DNA of 64,000 nt, taken from NCBI GenBank assembly GCA_028554795.2, contig CM068830.1, forward strand, positions 45,522,227 through 45,586,226, given 5' to 3'. This DNA comes from Sinohyriopsis cumingii (lineage: Eukaryota > Mollusca > Bivalvia > Unionida > Unionidae). Position numbers and translations under genes: made by a program. Below, piece after piece: positions 24,504 through 38,300 of this stretch (positions are counted from its first letter, which is position 1; every line of letters begins with the position of its first letter). A model generated the notes under the pieces. That model was not told the DNA's origin and searched no databases. It saw only the letters and a list, made by a program, of their open reading frames with translations.

Positions 24504-27500
24504 CTGTAAAACAAAAAGAAATACGGAGTGCAAAGCGTGTAAACAGTTAATGTTTTCCTTCGATGTCACTTGCAGATTGTACTGAAGGTTCGTGTAGATT
24601 TATTACTTGGTTTTTAATGTTTCCATAGTAATAATTAATCATCTATATTATTACAGTCTGAAAAAGTAATTAAAATGATGACACACTGCTATCATCTTCC
24701 AATCCCAATCCCACTATATTTTTTCGGCAAGCCCGCTTACTTTACAAATTGCTAAACTCAATGAATTTTTGTTCTATTCTTTTTCAGATGAATTCTGCAC
24801 TTTAAATTAAAATTTCAAATAAAGGAAAGCTTCTCGATAACCGTTTCTTCAAATTTCGTCGGATGAAATATTGTACCTATTATTTTATATAGGTATAAGA
24901 TGTGTATGAATTTTATAGTGGACTGGGCCCATTTGAAATCTACCTACCATACTAGATGAGAGTGGGAACTGTGTCCCTCGACCACGTTGTTAGAGAAAAT
25001 ATTGTCAGACAAAGTGTGTTTACCGCTTCCGGTTCCAATTTGTATGCATGTATCACAACTGTATAATGTGTTGAAAGCGATTAAGTTCCGGTTACCCTGT
25101 TTAGACAAAAGATTTGGAATTTATTTGTTCTTTAGAAAGTGCGTTAACAATAAAGCAAGTACCATTAAGTTTACTATTTACTATATTAAATGAATACTAA
25201 GGAATAAATGGAAGCAATAATGTATACCTCTACAAAATGAGACAGTAATTTTAGACAAAGTGTGCTGCATAATCAAAGAATAAATCCGTACAGTTAACCT
25301 ATGATTTTTTTCCCATTGTTTCTGTCTTTCATTAGGTTTCGCTTCTCGATTTTACATAAGCATATCATATGTTAGCATTTTCAAATTCAAGTACAACTGG
25401 ATTCACTCTTGGCTAAAAAAAATTGTACATACTAATACTACTACTACTGACGTTTGTATTGCTGCTACTACTACTACTTACACTACAACTAGATCTAATA
25501 TTACTACCTCCGCCACTATCACCACTATTAATACAACTACTTACAATCTCGTCTGAAATGAGGATGATTCCTCCATGTGCGGCACCGTCTATATAATTGT
25601 TGATGACTTTATGATGGCTTCCACGCATGCGCACACCGCCACATCCGTCAACGTGATGGCAAACGAAGAAGTTTCCTTCGGCAATATTAATGTCACCGAA
25701 TCGGAATGATAATAATCCACCACAATCTTCAAACGTGTTATACCGCACCGTGTTGTTGCTCGACTGCAAAAGACAAACAATGTAACTTCTTAAATTGACT
25801 TTCGTACTGAATCTACCACATTCTCGATCGGAAAAACACAGATTCTAGATTTGTAATTTTAAGTGGGTCTTGTTGGTGCCATTCTTCATTTATTTCACGA
25901 GAGTTGAAACTGCATTACAAGTTGTTAATCATTCCATTCTTTGAAACATAATCACCTATGTATCAAGTGTTCACATTATTTCACATTTATTCGTCATTAA
26001 TTGTTTGTTTTTTTTATAGGGGGAGGAGGCGGGGCAGCTGCTACTGAACAAGTCTCAATAAAGTTATAGCGACATATTGAGAGCAAACCCCGTCAGCTTA
26101 GAGCACGGACGATCTAACATTGAGCGAGAAGTCGTTGTTTTATTCCGTATCTGTCTTGTCGCTATAGAATAGAATTGGTATCTTTATAAATAAATTAACA
26201 AGTAGCCTCACTGATGACTTTCTCACACATTCACTCTCGATGACCCTACAAATAAGATTAGAACTGCAAATAATAAATGGAACTAAATGGCTTGACATGG
26301 CTTGCTGTTTAACAACACATCAGGTCATTCAAGGATATACTGTTGAACAATTTAGAGTAAAGTGTCATACTGGGAGACCACCGTGGCCTATCCAGCATAG
26401 CCAGGACAGGAGGATTCCACTAACTGTAACTTATAAAAGGTGACGCAAGTTGCATTCCATTTCTTCCTAGTGGGAATATAGTTGTGATAGAAAAGGTCAG
26501 GTCTAGTCTAATCGAGTTGTGGTAAAAAGGTCAGGTCGAGTCTAATCGAGTTGTTCTAGTAAATGCCTGGTCTTGTCATTGAGCAAGGTCTAGTCTAGTC
26601 TAGTCGAGTTGTGGTACAAAAGGCTAGGTCTCGTCTACTCGAGTTGTGGTACGAAAGACTAGGTCTCGTCTGATCGAATTGTGACAGAACGTGCTGGGTT
26701 TCATCTAAACCGACTTGTGGTACAAAAGGTCAAATATGGTAGACAAGGCCAGGTCTTGTCTAATCAAGTTGTGGTAGAAAAGAGCAGGTCTCGTCTAGAC
26801 AAAGCCTACTTAACTGTATCTGCACAGAAAATATACAGATATCAGTCGACGGGAAAACACGTGCAAATTTCCAGACAGTTTACGTAAAGAAGATATCTTT
26901 TCAATTCATCCCTTGTGAAACTATTGGTGTCTTCAACTTTATGACGTTATAAAAGCATGATGTAAAAATAATAATAAGATAAGTTTCGTTACACTTCGTT
27001 TTTTTTTCTATTTTAGTTTGTTTCGTCTTTTTTGTTTTGTTGTTTTTGTTTGTTCGTTGTTTTGTGTTTGAGGCCCAGGTTTTTCTTTCTTTTGGAATGC
27101 GATGAAAATGAAAATCGAAGTGAATCGGATGAATCAGGTTATATTTCGACTAGAGTGTCGCTACTCGGGTAACCAAAAGTATTTGTCGAAAGGCAGAAGC
27201 CTATTTTGGCGGAATTACATAGCTTTGGATTGTTTGACATTATCAGCAGAGAATGAAGCAGCTATCCCAGTAAATTTCAAACTTAATTCACTATAAATGA
27301 ACCAAACCTTTATGGAGATAGTTTCCACATCTCCCGAATGATTGCCTAGGTTTCTGAAGAAGTAGTTGTATTCCACGACGGTCTCCAGATGGTGTTGGTG
27401 GTTTTCCAGTCCAATCTGTATCGATTCCCCGCCATTTGACGGCACTGACCTGGGTCCGAAATAGTTGTAAGCGATTCGATGTCCCCATGACTCTCTAGTG

Positions 27501-30500
27501 CTTGAGGCATCACCTTTTACCCTCAACAGTTCACCTAGGTATGTTTTCCCGACAAAAGCGTTCCTGGATCGCACAAAGAGAGCTCAAATAGTGAAAATCA
27601 AAACACTCTTGAAAGTAGTAGCAATATTTTCCTAGCATGAAAACATTCCAAAAATCAATCTTTCCTTAATTGCGATGAATATATGTAGAATCGTGATGTG
27701 CTAGCACTCATGAATGAGATCCAAATTGTGGTGTTCTAGTACTCATGAATAAGATCCAAATCGTGATGTGCTAGTAGTACTCATGAATGAGATCCAAATC
27801 GTGGTGTTCTACTACTCATGAATGAAATGCAAATCGTGATGTGCTAGTACTCATGAATGAAATGCAAATCGTGATGTGCTAGTACTCATGAATGAGATCC
27901 AAATCGTGAGGTGCTAGTAGTACTCATGAATGAGATCCAAATCGTGATGTGCTAGTACTCATGAATGAGATCCAAATCGTGATCTGCTAGTGCTCATGAA
28001 TGAGATCCAAATCGTGATGTGCCAGTACTCATGAATGAGATCCAACTCGTGATCTGCTAGTGCTCATGAATGAGATCCAAATCGTGATGTGCCAGTACTC
28101 ATGAATGAGATCCAAATCGTGATGTGTTAGTACTCATGAATGAAATGCAAATCGTGATGTGCTAGTACTCATAAATGAGATCCAAATCGTGAGGTGCTAG
28201 TACTCATAAATGAGATCTAAATCGTGATGTGCTAGTAGTCATAATGAGATCCAAATCGTGGTGTGCTAGTACTCATGAATGAAACGCAAATCGTGATGTG
28301 CTAGTACTCATAAATGACATCCAAATCGTGATGTGCTAGTACTCATGAATGAGATCCAAATCGTGGTGTGCTAGTACTCATGAACGAGATCCAGATAAGG
28401 GTTATTTGGTCTTTAAGTGCTAACGGAATAAATAATAATGAATAATGGACAATGGTAATTTGCAAGTCGATACAAGCTTATCATAAGAGATAAACAAAGC
28501 ATGCTTAGAGAAGACATACAAAAATTGTATTTGAACAACATGGATAATCTATATTGTTTCTTGGTTTGGTTCGACCATACTTTATTTGTTAGAAATGCTA
28601 ATAAATGCAAGGGGGATACACGTTCTCAAAATACATTGTCTATCGTGACAAAAATAACAATGGAATAATGCACTAAAATGTGTTTATTGTCAATTACTAT
28701 GCCATGAGGTGCAGAGAGATTAAATGAATCGGGCCAATGTTAGTCAAACAGTCCTGCTCACGTACAAGGAGCATAAAAGTATCAGAACTGCAAATAATGA
28801 GGACTGAAAAAAATACCATTACCATTTCAGTAATAGAGAAGTTATATTCGTACAGTATAAACACCTGTTGTAATAAGTACATAAACAATATTTATTTTTG
28901 TAATGTATATTTTGGAATAATTTTAACAAATAAATGTTAATATTTTCAATGTTTCATGTAAATTAAATTCAGATGCATGACAACGATTTTAAAATCAGGA
29001 GACTAAACACCACTGTTTTAGCAATATGCAGTAACCAGAGACAGAAAGACATAATCACTATACGGTAATAAGACTTCATATTCGATATCAATTTTAGTAT
29101 TTAATATTTAAAAGCTGCATCAGTATTGCATTCAAATTGTGGAGTTAAAAACTTCGTACTTACAGATTCTTCCTGTCATTCGTAAATTTAAGGTTTATAA
29201 TTTGACGTAAAATATCAAGGAAATATGTTTCTACCTCTCTACGGTATGATGTGATCCCCAGATCTCCACCCAAACGTGTTTATGTGGCGTGTTGCTTGGA
29301 TTGAAATTCACAATGGCGCTCTCGGCAAAGCGGTTGTGGTGAGTTCCCTTGTCAAATGTGACTGCCACTTCCGGATGTGAAGTATGGCCTGTAATCTGCA
29401 TTCCTTCCACATCGATATAGTTGCCAGAGTACTGGATGTGGGTATTTCCTTTCAATATCACCTGATCAAACAAAGAACACTTATTAGATTTAGCCTGTTT
29501 TATATAACCGTTATGTACCTATTACATGAACCCAATTCGAATCATCTAGAGGAAAGTGTTCGTGTCTTCACTTTTTTTAGAACTTCAAGGCAGGTATCCA
29601 GAAAAAAAAACTTAGTTTTTCTGGCCGTTATCTATTTATTACACTAAACTAATTAATGCTATTTGCAGACAGCTTTATATTGGCTGAATTCTTATGATTT
29701 TTAAGGAAGGCTCCCGTGAATTAACTTCAATAAAGTATGCTTCAGAATAGGTAATGCTAGTCAAAATGCAAGCGAAATGCACAAAATGTAAAAGTTTATT
29801 TTACCTCATATAAACTTTGTTCGTGCCACATGTGTCTATACATTACCTATCTCCTGATAATTCAAAATTAGTAGATAAAGCAATTTTGTGTATCTTGATG
29901 AGAAAGTGCAACACCTGTAACAAATGCGAAAAACGTTATGCAATTACCTGCATAATGGATTTAACATTACCTAAATCAACCAGTCAGAGGTCTCCTTACA
30001 GATCTGAAAATTATCTAGTAGGAAAATATACTAAAGTGGACTTAACCCATCCCAACCAAAATATTGTTATGCGTCTATGATACTGATGAACTCGTATTCG
30101 TTGCTATTATAAAGTTTTATTTCATGCAAGGCCATGAATTACTGGCTTTTCTAGGTAAAACAAACTGATAATCCACTGGAGTGAAATACAATAAATATTT
30201 ACACTACCGTATGGATAACCGTGATTACCGTGAAATCCGAAGTTATTCGTAGATACTTACATGGCAGAGTGGTAATATGCGGCCGACTCCTGGTAAGAGT
30301 TCAAATCCGACACCGTTCAGATTATAATTTTGTTCTTAATGAGATATTTTATTTTGAATTGAGAAGGTGACTTATGTAACTGTTTATATTTTCTTTGCGA
30401 ATAATCGCAAAACACAACAAAACATATACGGTAAACTGGTGACATCGCGCAGGATCCAGTAAGAAATCTGCTACTATAGTTTGTTATACAGTAAGTACAT

Positions 30501-32324
30501 CTTGCGCCAGCCAATATGTTTGAGCATGAAATAATGTAATAAATCTGGGGCCATTTGTATTTACGTCCCCATTTTATATGTTTATTAGATTGTATTGCAT
30601 GCCTCACAATCATCAGGACTTACCAAGACAACCCTGCAAGGCACTGTGCAAGGAAGAAGAAAGGGAGCAGGCAAAGAAAGAGGTGGGAAGATAACATTCG
30701 AGAGTGGACAGGCTCACTGAGAAAGACGGAAAATCGAGAGGATTGGAGGAAGCTGGTTGTTAGGTCTTGTGCAGTGCCCCAGCGGTCTACCAGACTACGG
30801 GACTGATTAGGATTATTATGATAGATTTTATTGATTAGTTGATTAATTATGGGAAATCGGTGTTGGGGAAATATTTATCAGCCCGAGTAATTATCCAATT
30901 GCTAGGACAAACGTAACAAAAGTGCAGTGTTTCATGATGGCATGGTTTAGTTTCGTAGTGAGTTCAGGTCAGAGCCGAGCCTTTAGCCAAATAGGTCCTA
31001 TTAAACTCTAAATGTGTTGATTGATTGTGTATCTCCATGTGAACTATTTGTGATAGGGACTGATATTTTGTACAGTGGAATAATTGAGAAGGAATTGTTC
31101 TGGGGCCGCTTTTTTGTTGATAGAATGGGAAATACGGCGTAAGTTACATGAGAAATATGGCTTCATGTCTTGATTTGACTGACCTAGAAATAAAATAGGA
31201 AAATAGTTCCCTGTATTTAATGTTTGAGTTGTATTTATATTTTCACGGCCTGAAGTGCTGGCGCTACGTTACCGGAAGCTAATAAGGAGAAACTATGCAG
31301 TTGTGAAGTTGTTATGCGAGTGTAAAGTTGTGATATCTGTGATCATTTATTGATAACAGGAAAATTATTTATAGTCTTGGTGCCATGTTAGAATTTCCAG
31401 TAGGCAACAGTTGTCGAGAATCCCTTGGAAATAAGGGGGAAACAAATGACATCTTTCAGAATTCACGCGAGGAGTGGATTCGCTCGGTAAAGAGACTCAT
31501 TTGGCGTATTACAATAAAAGGAAAATGTGTTTTCTACGAATGAATAACGGATATAGTTCACCCTGTGAGTGAAAAATTTAAGTACTTTTCAAAAGTGGCT
31601 TAGCCACTAATGAAAATAATGATTTTATCACCCAGTCGATGAAATATATCCGTTATTCATTCGTTTCAATCAAATATCCTCCACATATTGAAACGTTTAA
31701 TTGCTTGGAAAATTATGACCCTCATAAAAGCTGTAGCAAGTATTACCCGTCCCTGATATGTATACGGATGTGACGTAAAACTAGAACTAGGAACTTGCTA
31801 TCATTTAGATTATAGTGTATCGGGATTTGCGATATGTTATGAAATGGGCAGTGATTCTGTGGAAATTTATGCAACTGAAATAACTAATGCTACAATTACA
31901 GTCAATGTAAACATCGACAGATCGAGGGTACAAAACAAAACAAAAAAATATTGGAAAATATTACGATAAATATTTTCCATTCGAATACAGATGCTCGATC
32001 TCAGCATATTTGCTCTCTTTTATTTTTTGTTTTTCGTTCAGTACCAGGACATACTATTATTTTGGAACGTATTCTAGCTACAAACCTAATGGAATTTGTT
32101 CAGTATCAGATAGAATCTCAGTTCAAAGGAACTAAATGTTAGTAACAAAATGCTCTTGAGGAACCATCCTTGTCCAACACTTTTTTCACTTTCATTTTCA
32201 GCTTTAATTGGTTTTAGTCAAATGATGCATGTTCTCTGTACACAGACTATCTAAAGATTTGTATAAGAATATTTCAGTTTATGTATGCATCTGTTTATAT
32301 ATGCATCTAATGTATGTATGTATG

Positions 32325-32373
<49 letters not shown>

Positions 32374-35300
32374 CTTGTGTGCAGGTTGTATTTTTAATAA
32401 AAGGACGGCTGTTGTGAGGGATTCACAGATTCGTTACATGAGTTTGTCATGTTTACCCCGTCCCAGATTAGCCCAGTTGAAACATGTATAATCAAAGTAA
32501 TTCTGACAAGCCATTGTTTGATGTTAAACATTGCCGTAAGATTGCCGTAGCTAGAAGTGGAGAGCCGGACCTCGGAGTTGCGAAGTCACAGATAGCCAAT
32601 TATCACCTAGGTGTGGAAATGTTTGTCCAAGATCAAAAGAAGTTGCCTGAAGAAGTGGGAGTGTCTTAACTTCTTTTCCCTGCAGACAGACAGACAGGTT
32701 GAACTGGCCGCTAAGACGATTGGACAGGGTCACAGCGCCCCCCCCCCCCAATCAGAATCGAGATAGGGGAGAGACCTTGATTTGGGTAGAATGAGACCTC
32801 CGCGTCTTCCGGCAAGAATTAGTTCGCTGAGAGAAATTACCCAGAGGAGAGGTTAGCGTAACTCCGAATAGCCATTCGTTATTGGCGGGAAAATCTTAGA
32901 GCATGAAATTCTAAGTACAGAGAGCTTCAAATAAGGAAGCTTTGAGGGACAGCCCATTACAGTTTGGTCCCGTAGTCTCAGATAGAGAGACGGAGGAAAG
33001 GAGAAAAAAGGAGAAGTTGAAGTCTGGGAGCGAAATTGGAGGAGGAGATAGTAGAGAGGGAAACGGAGACAAAGTTAGAAGAACGGAAAGAAGGAAGGAA
33101 TTAGCGGGAAAGAAAGAGATGAGTAGATGCAAGGTCGGGAAAAATCGAACTCACACTGTAAATCACGGGATGAATTAGGCTGTCACTTGGTCGAGGGAAA
33201 GACGAGTGATTGGAAGTTATCGTTTTTAAATTATCGAATTTATTAAATTGTTATTGATTGAATTTCATCTTCGTGTTCTTATAATTTAGCCGTTGGCATA
33301 GCTGACTGGGGGCTCAGAGCTGTAAATCTACCTCGTCACTAATTTAACTTTCTAACCTCACTAGCCAGGGTGGAACTTTCATCATAATTTAATTAAATTA
33401 TATTGGAAGAACCCCACCCCAATGCGTGCAAACGTCACAGAGTTGTCTGTAATCATTGACAATATGTGATAATAATAATCAAACAATTCAGACAGATGGA
33501 ATACGTCACATGACACTGTAATTTAACCAGCATTACCTACCCTGAAATGCATGTTATCTAAAGTAATGTAACATCTGAGAGGTTCGCACTACCTGCCAAT
33601 TTAAATTATCTTGACAAAATGCTTATTAAGTACAGATAAGGTATTGTGACATACAAAATAATGTAGGCATATGCGAGGAAAGCATAATTACCTGAATTTG
33701 TTTTTAATTTCGTGAGCCATGATTAACATACGTATCAGATATTGCAATTTCTCATAAAATAGATGGACAATTTGGCACATCTGCAAATTCTTTAATCTGG
33801 AGATAATGTGAACTAGAGTCAAGTAATAAATATATATCTGTCAGGTAAACTAGGTTTATCTGAGATAACTACATATTGCCTGATATGTTTTTTTCTTCTT
33901 CAGAATTTAGAGAGGCATGGTTAACATTCACATCATAAAATGCAATTTCTCAATTAAAAAAAGAAACAGTTATTATTACTTAACATTTTACTTACCTGGA
34001 TATACTCTTAGGTAATATACAGATGTAAGGCACAAAACATACGAGGTATCTAAATATTATGTGTAAACCTCGTTTGCTGTAGTGCTACTCGTGAAAAATG
34101 TGACAAGTTTCACTGACAGATTAAATAAATACAATCTGGAAAGCGATACAATTTAGGGTGAGGCTATTTCTGTGCAGCTATGTACATAACTATGTATATT
34201 ACAGTAGAGACCGTCCTAAAAATAGCCAAGAACAGCACAGTATAGACCGTCCTAAAAATAGCCAAGAACAGCTCAGTATAGGCCGTCCTAAACATAGCCA
34301 AGAATAGCACAGTACCATCCTCAACATAGCATAGAACAGCATAGTATCGATCGTCCTAAACATAGTCAAGAACAGCACAGAATAGGCCGTCCTAAACATA
34401 GCCAAGAACAGCACAGCAGAGACCGTACTAAACATAGCCAAGAACAGCACAGTAGAGACCGTCCTAAACATAGCCAAGAACAGCCTAGTATTGACCGTCC
34501 TAAACATAGCCAAGAACAGCAAAGTATAGACCGTCCTAAATATAGCCAAGAACAGCACAGTATAGACCGTCCTAAACATAACCAAGAACAGCTCAGTATT
34601 GACCGTCCTAAACATAGCGAAGAACAACTAGGTATAGACCGTCCTAAACATAGCCAAGAACAGCTAGGTATAGACCGTCCTAAATATAGCTAAGAACAGC
34701 ACAGTATAGACCGTTCTAAACATAGCCAAGAACAGCACAGAATAGGCTGTCCTAAACATAGCCAAGCACAGCACAGTCGAGACCGTCCTAAACATAGCCA
34801 AGAACAGCGTAGTATAGACCGTCCTAAACATAGCCAAGAACAGCACAGTAGAGACCGTCCTAAACAAAGCCAAGAACAGCCCAGAATAGGCCGTCCTAAA
34901 CATAGCCAAGAACAGCACAGTATAGACCGTCCTAAATATAGCCAAGAACAGCACAGTATAGACCGTCCTAAACATAACCAAGAACAGCTCAGTATTGACC
35001 GTCCTAAGCAGAGCCAAGAACAGCACAGTAGAGACCGTACTAAACATAGCCAAGAACAGCACAGTATAGACCGTCCTAAACATAGCCAAGAACAGCACAG
35101 TATAGACCGTCCTAAACATAGCCAAGAACAGCACAGTAGAGACAGTCCTAAACATAGCTAAGAACAGCACAGTATACACCGTCCTAAACATAGCCAAGAA
35201 CAGCACATTATACACCGTCCTAAACATAGCACAGTATAAATCACACTAAATATAGCTATTAACAGCACAACATATATCGCCCTAGACTAAGAACATCATA

Positions 35301-38300
35301 TTATAAAAGAGAATTTGCATAAACAGGGTGATATTTTTTTCAAACATAGCAGTTGTGTAATAAATAAGTTCATCTTTTAGGTTGTGTATAAAGAAGATTT
35401 GAACATAAAACAGAATGAGATCATATTATCAACGCCACTATGGACATAAGATCTACATGACCTTAAGTGGCAAGGAGCTCTGTAAATACAACATAATGAG
35501 ACAACTCGCACAAGGAAGTTACGATTTTAACATGCAAGAGCTAATGGGTATTCAGCGTCACTTTTCGAGTGTTATGGATAAAGCGACTCTATGATGTCCA
35601 AAGTATGCTCAGTAAATGACTTTGTCATTAAGTCACAAACAAACTTTCTCCGTAAATAGTGAATCATCCTGACTTATTTTAAAAATCGTTCTTTGTAGAA
35701 GGCTACTTTCTTGTGCTTTGTCCAGATAAGTTACGTAATACAAAATAATTGTCTTAAGCCCTGAGCTTAGCAGCAAAAATTCAGTGTGTAGCAGTAAAAA
35801 TTCAGTGTGTAGCGTTCAGTGCTTGCTACAACACTCTCACAGTACAAATTATTGAGACATCTGATATCGCGATACTGAGCTTTTCTACCAAGTTTGTTCC
35901 CTTATACTGTACACATGCTATGTGCCAATGCACGATGACATATAGAATCTATGTTGGGGTTTGGACCGACACAAAGAAATCTCATTCAAGAGTTTATATT
36001 ATTTGTCTCCCCACTCGGGCAAGCCTCGTGGGGAGACATATAATATAAACCCGCGACTGGGATTTCCTTGTCTCAGTCCAAACCCCACAGTAGATTATTT
36101 TTCTCACCCAATATTTTCCTTTAAAGTAAAAATAATTCTGCACCAGTGTTCACGTACAATGTTTACATGCGGCGCATGAATATAACTATGTTAATGAGGG
36201 CTGTGGTGTGACCATTGCGTATGAAGTACACAGTTTATACGCGTGAGCAAAGAAAAATAACAACATAAAACGTCGCATAATAATGAGGTATTATCACATT
36301 TAATATATGGATGTTATATGAAATTGACAACAAATAATTAATATTATAAGAAACTGTCTTATTTCCATCAGTTCCAATTTTGAAAAGTTATATTGTAAAT
36401 AATAAAACGATATAGGCTACTCAGCTCTACTGTAGTTATACTTAGTACAAGCTGTAACGAAGAGTAACATCTTTCTTTAGATTATTCATGGGTAATTAGA
36501 GATCTGTGTCACTATCGTATATAACTATTCTTTTCTTTGGAGGAGGTGAAACTGTGTGACATACTTGTGTTGTCATTAATATTGATTGTAAAATTACCCC
36601 CGTGTAGAATAGACCCTCTAAAAACGGACTCTAGCGGATAACCATGTGCTAACCTTTCAAGTTCACGGATTCTTTGAACATTTATTTTCTGTCCTGGAAA
36701 CATGGCAAGTGCTACAGTAAAGTTTGCTTATGGATTAATGTGCTGACGGATAAATGATTCCTTCTGGCTGATAAGTGTATTATTTGTCCTTTAATATTGT
36801 AGGTATATTTTTGATTCAACCGGGTCACAATGGAGATGCTTAACAAAATTAGGAAAACGCATGTTTTATATAACACTTTTCTGGCTGTTACTAATTTATC
36901 CGTATTTGTTAAGAGAGTTGGGAGGCTATGAAGTGTATAGGTCTATAGTCATGGATCAGTGTTTTCTGTTATATTGTTCATTTCACACAGCATTGAGAAT
37001 TTTATCCTATCTGTAGCACAGTCATTTTCAGGTCAGCGTCATTTAATGTAGCTAATAGTATATAATTTGTTTCACACGAAGTATTTAAAACTAATTAGTT
37101 GCTTTAGCTACATTTAATGACGCTGATTTAAAATTGTACTGAGCTAGGACTGCATATAGGATAAATTTGACCATGTTGTGTGGAATGAGCAAGCATTTGT
37201 CATTCTCGAAATATTTTTGTATGGTGTGTTCTCAAAGATGGATTTAACTTAAGTTACTGTGTTTTTGTTATATATGTGTTGATGTTGTGATGTTGTTGTT
37301 TGATTTTAGTACAACTACGTCAGGCAGAGCAGAAGACAACAAGGGTTTCTTTTGTTAAAAATAGTTCTGAGCGCGTGAACACCTTGACTGAGACGACTGG
37401 TCTGAGATGACTAGACTGAGACAGGAAAAGTAAGGTTAGCAAAACAAGTCGATTTCTCTGTCGCAAGGGTGAGAAATACCTTGCCAGGTGCCTTAGCTCG
37501 CAGATAAATTTTCTTCCCACAGTCCGCTAAACCGCTTTTGGTCAGATGAATACGGAGATCATGGTAAATCCCGTCTGCCAACTGCAAGATGTCTCCAGGC
37601 TGCATGACAGCTTGTCGGCTTGTGATCTCCGCTGCAGATGCCACAGTATACACATGACCGACCGGTGCGCATGCAGTGTTTGAAGTTGTCCCCACTAGAA
37701 AAATACACAATGACTTTGTATAAACTTTCCTTACTACTGTCTACATTGATTATTGTTGATTATATGGTCTTTCGCTGGCTACATGCAATATGCTGTGAAA
37801 TCGCCGCGATCATCGACGTCATTATTATTCGTTGCCATTAAGGTCTACGAGCTCACTCAGTTCTTATAAAATTCACCTAGCTGTTGTTCACAACGCAATG
37901 GAATGGCAATCGTAAGTAATCTATTTACAAAAGTATATAACAAATTCAACAACCATTTCTTGTTTGTTGACACCAACAAAATGCTGTTATTAAGCCTTTT
38001 CATGTATAACCGCTAAGGTGGCCTAAGTGGTTAGAGAGTCCACCACGGATGCGGCTGGTTGCGGGTGCCAGACGAGGCATAGTCATACCAAATACTTATT
38101 TCAGAATGGATATTGCAGCTGCCTCGCTTAACGCTCATCATTAAAAGGTTAGTGTTAGAACTGGTTGACCTGGTGTCAGGATAATGTGAATGGGTGGGAC
38201 ATGATGCTACATGTCTGCATCATGATGACCCAGTGCTTAACATCACCATAAACTGCCACACTGCAGACATCATAGCGATATGACTGAAAACATTTTGAAG

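Noticed and set aside
27689..28396. Possible CRISPR-like array
   Set aside because: Units are directly tandem with no unique spacers, in an animal intron.
32942..33178. Charged 78-codon open frame
   Set aside because: Purine-rich low-complexity sequence inside intron 4 without promoter or splice support.
34199..35227. Long minus-strand open frames of repeated MFRTVYTVLFLA units
   Set aside because: They are the in-frame reading of a 36-bp minisatellite; no initiation context, splice sites or unique sequence.
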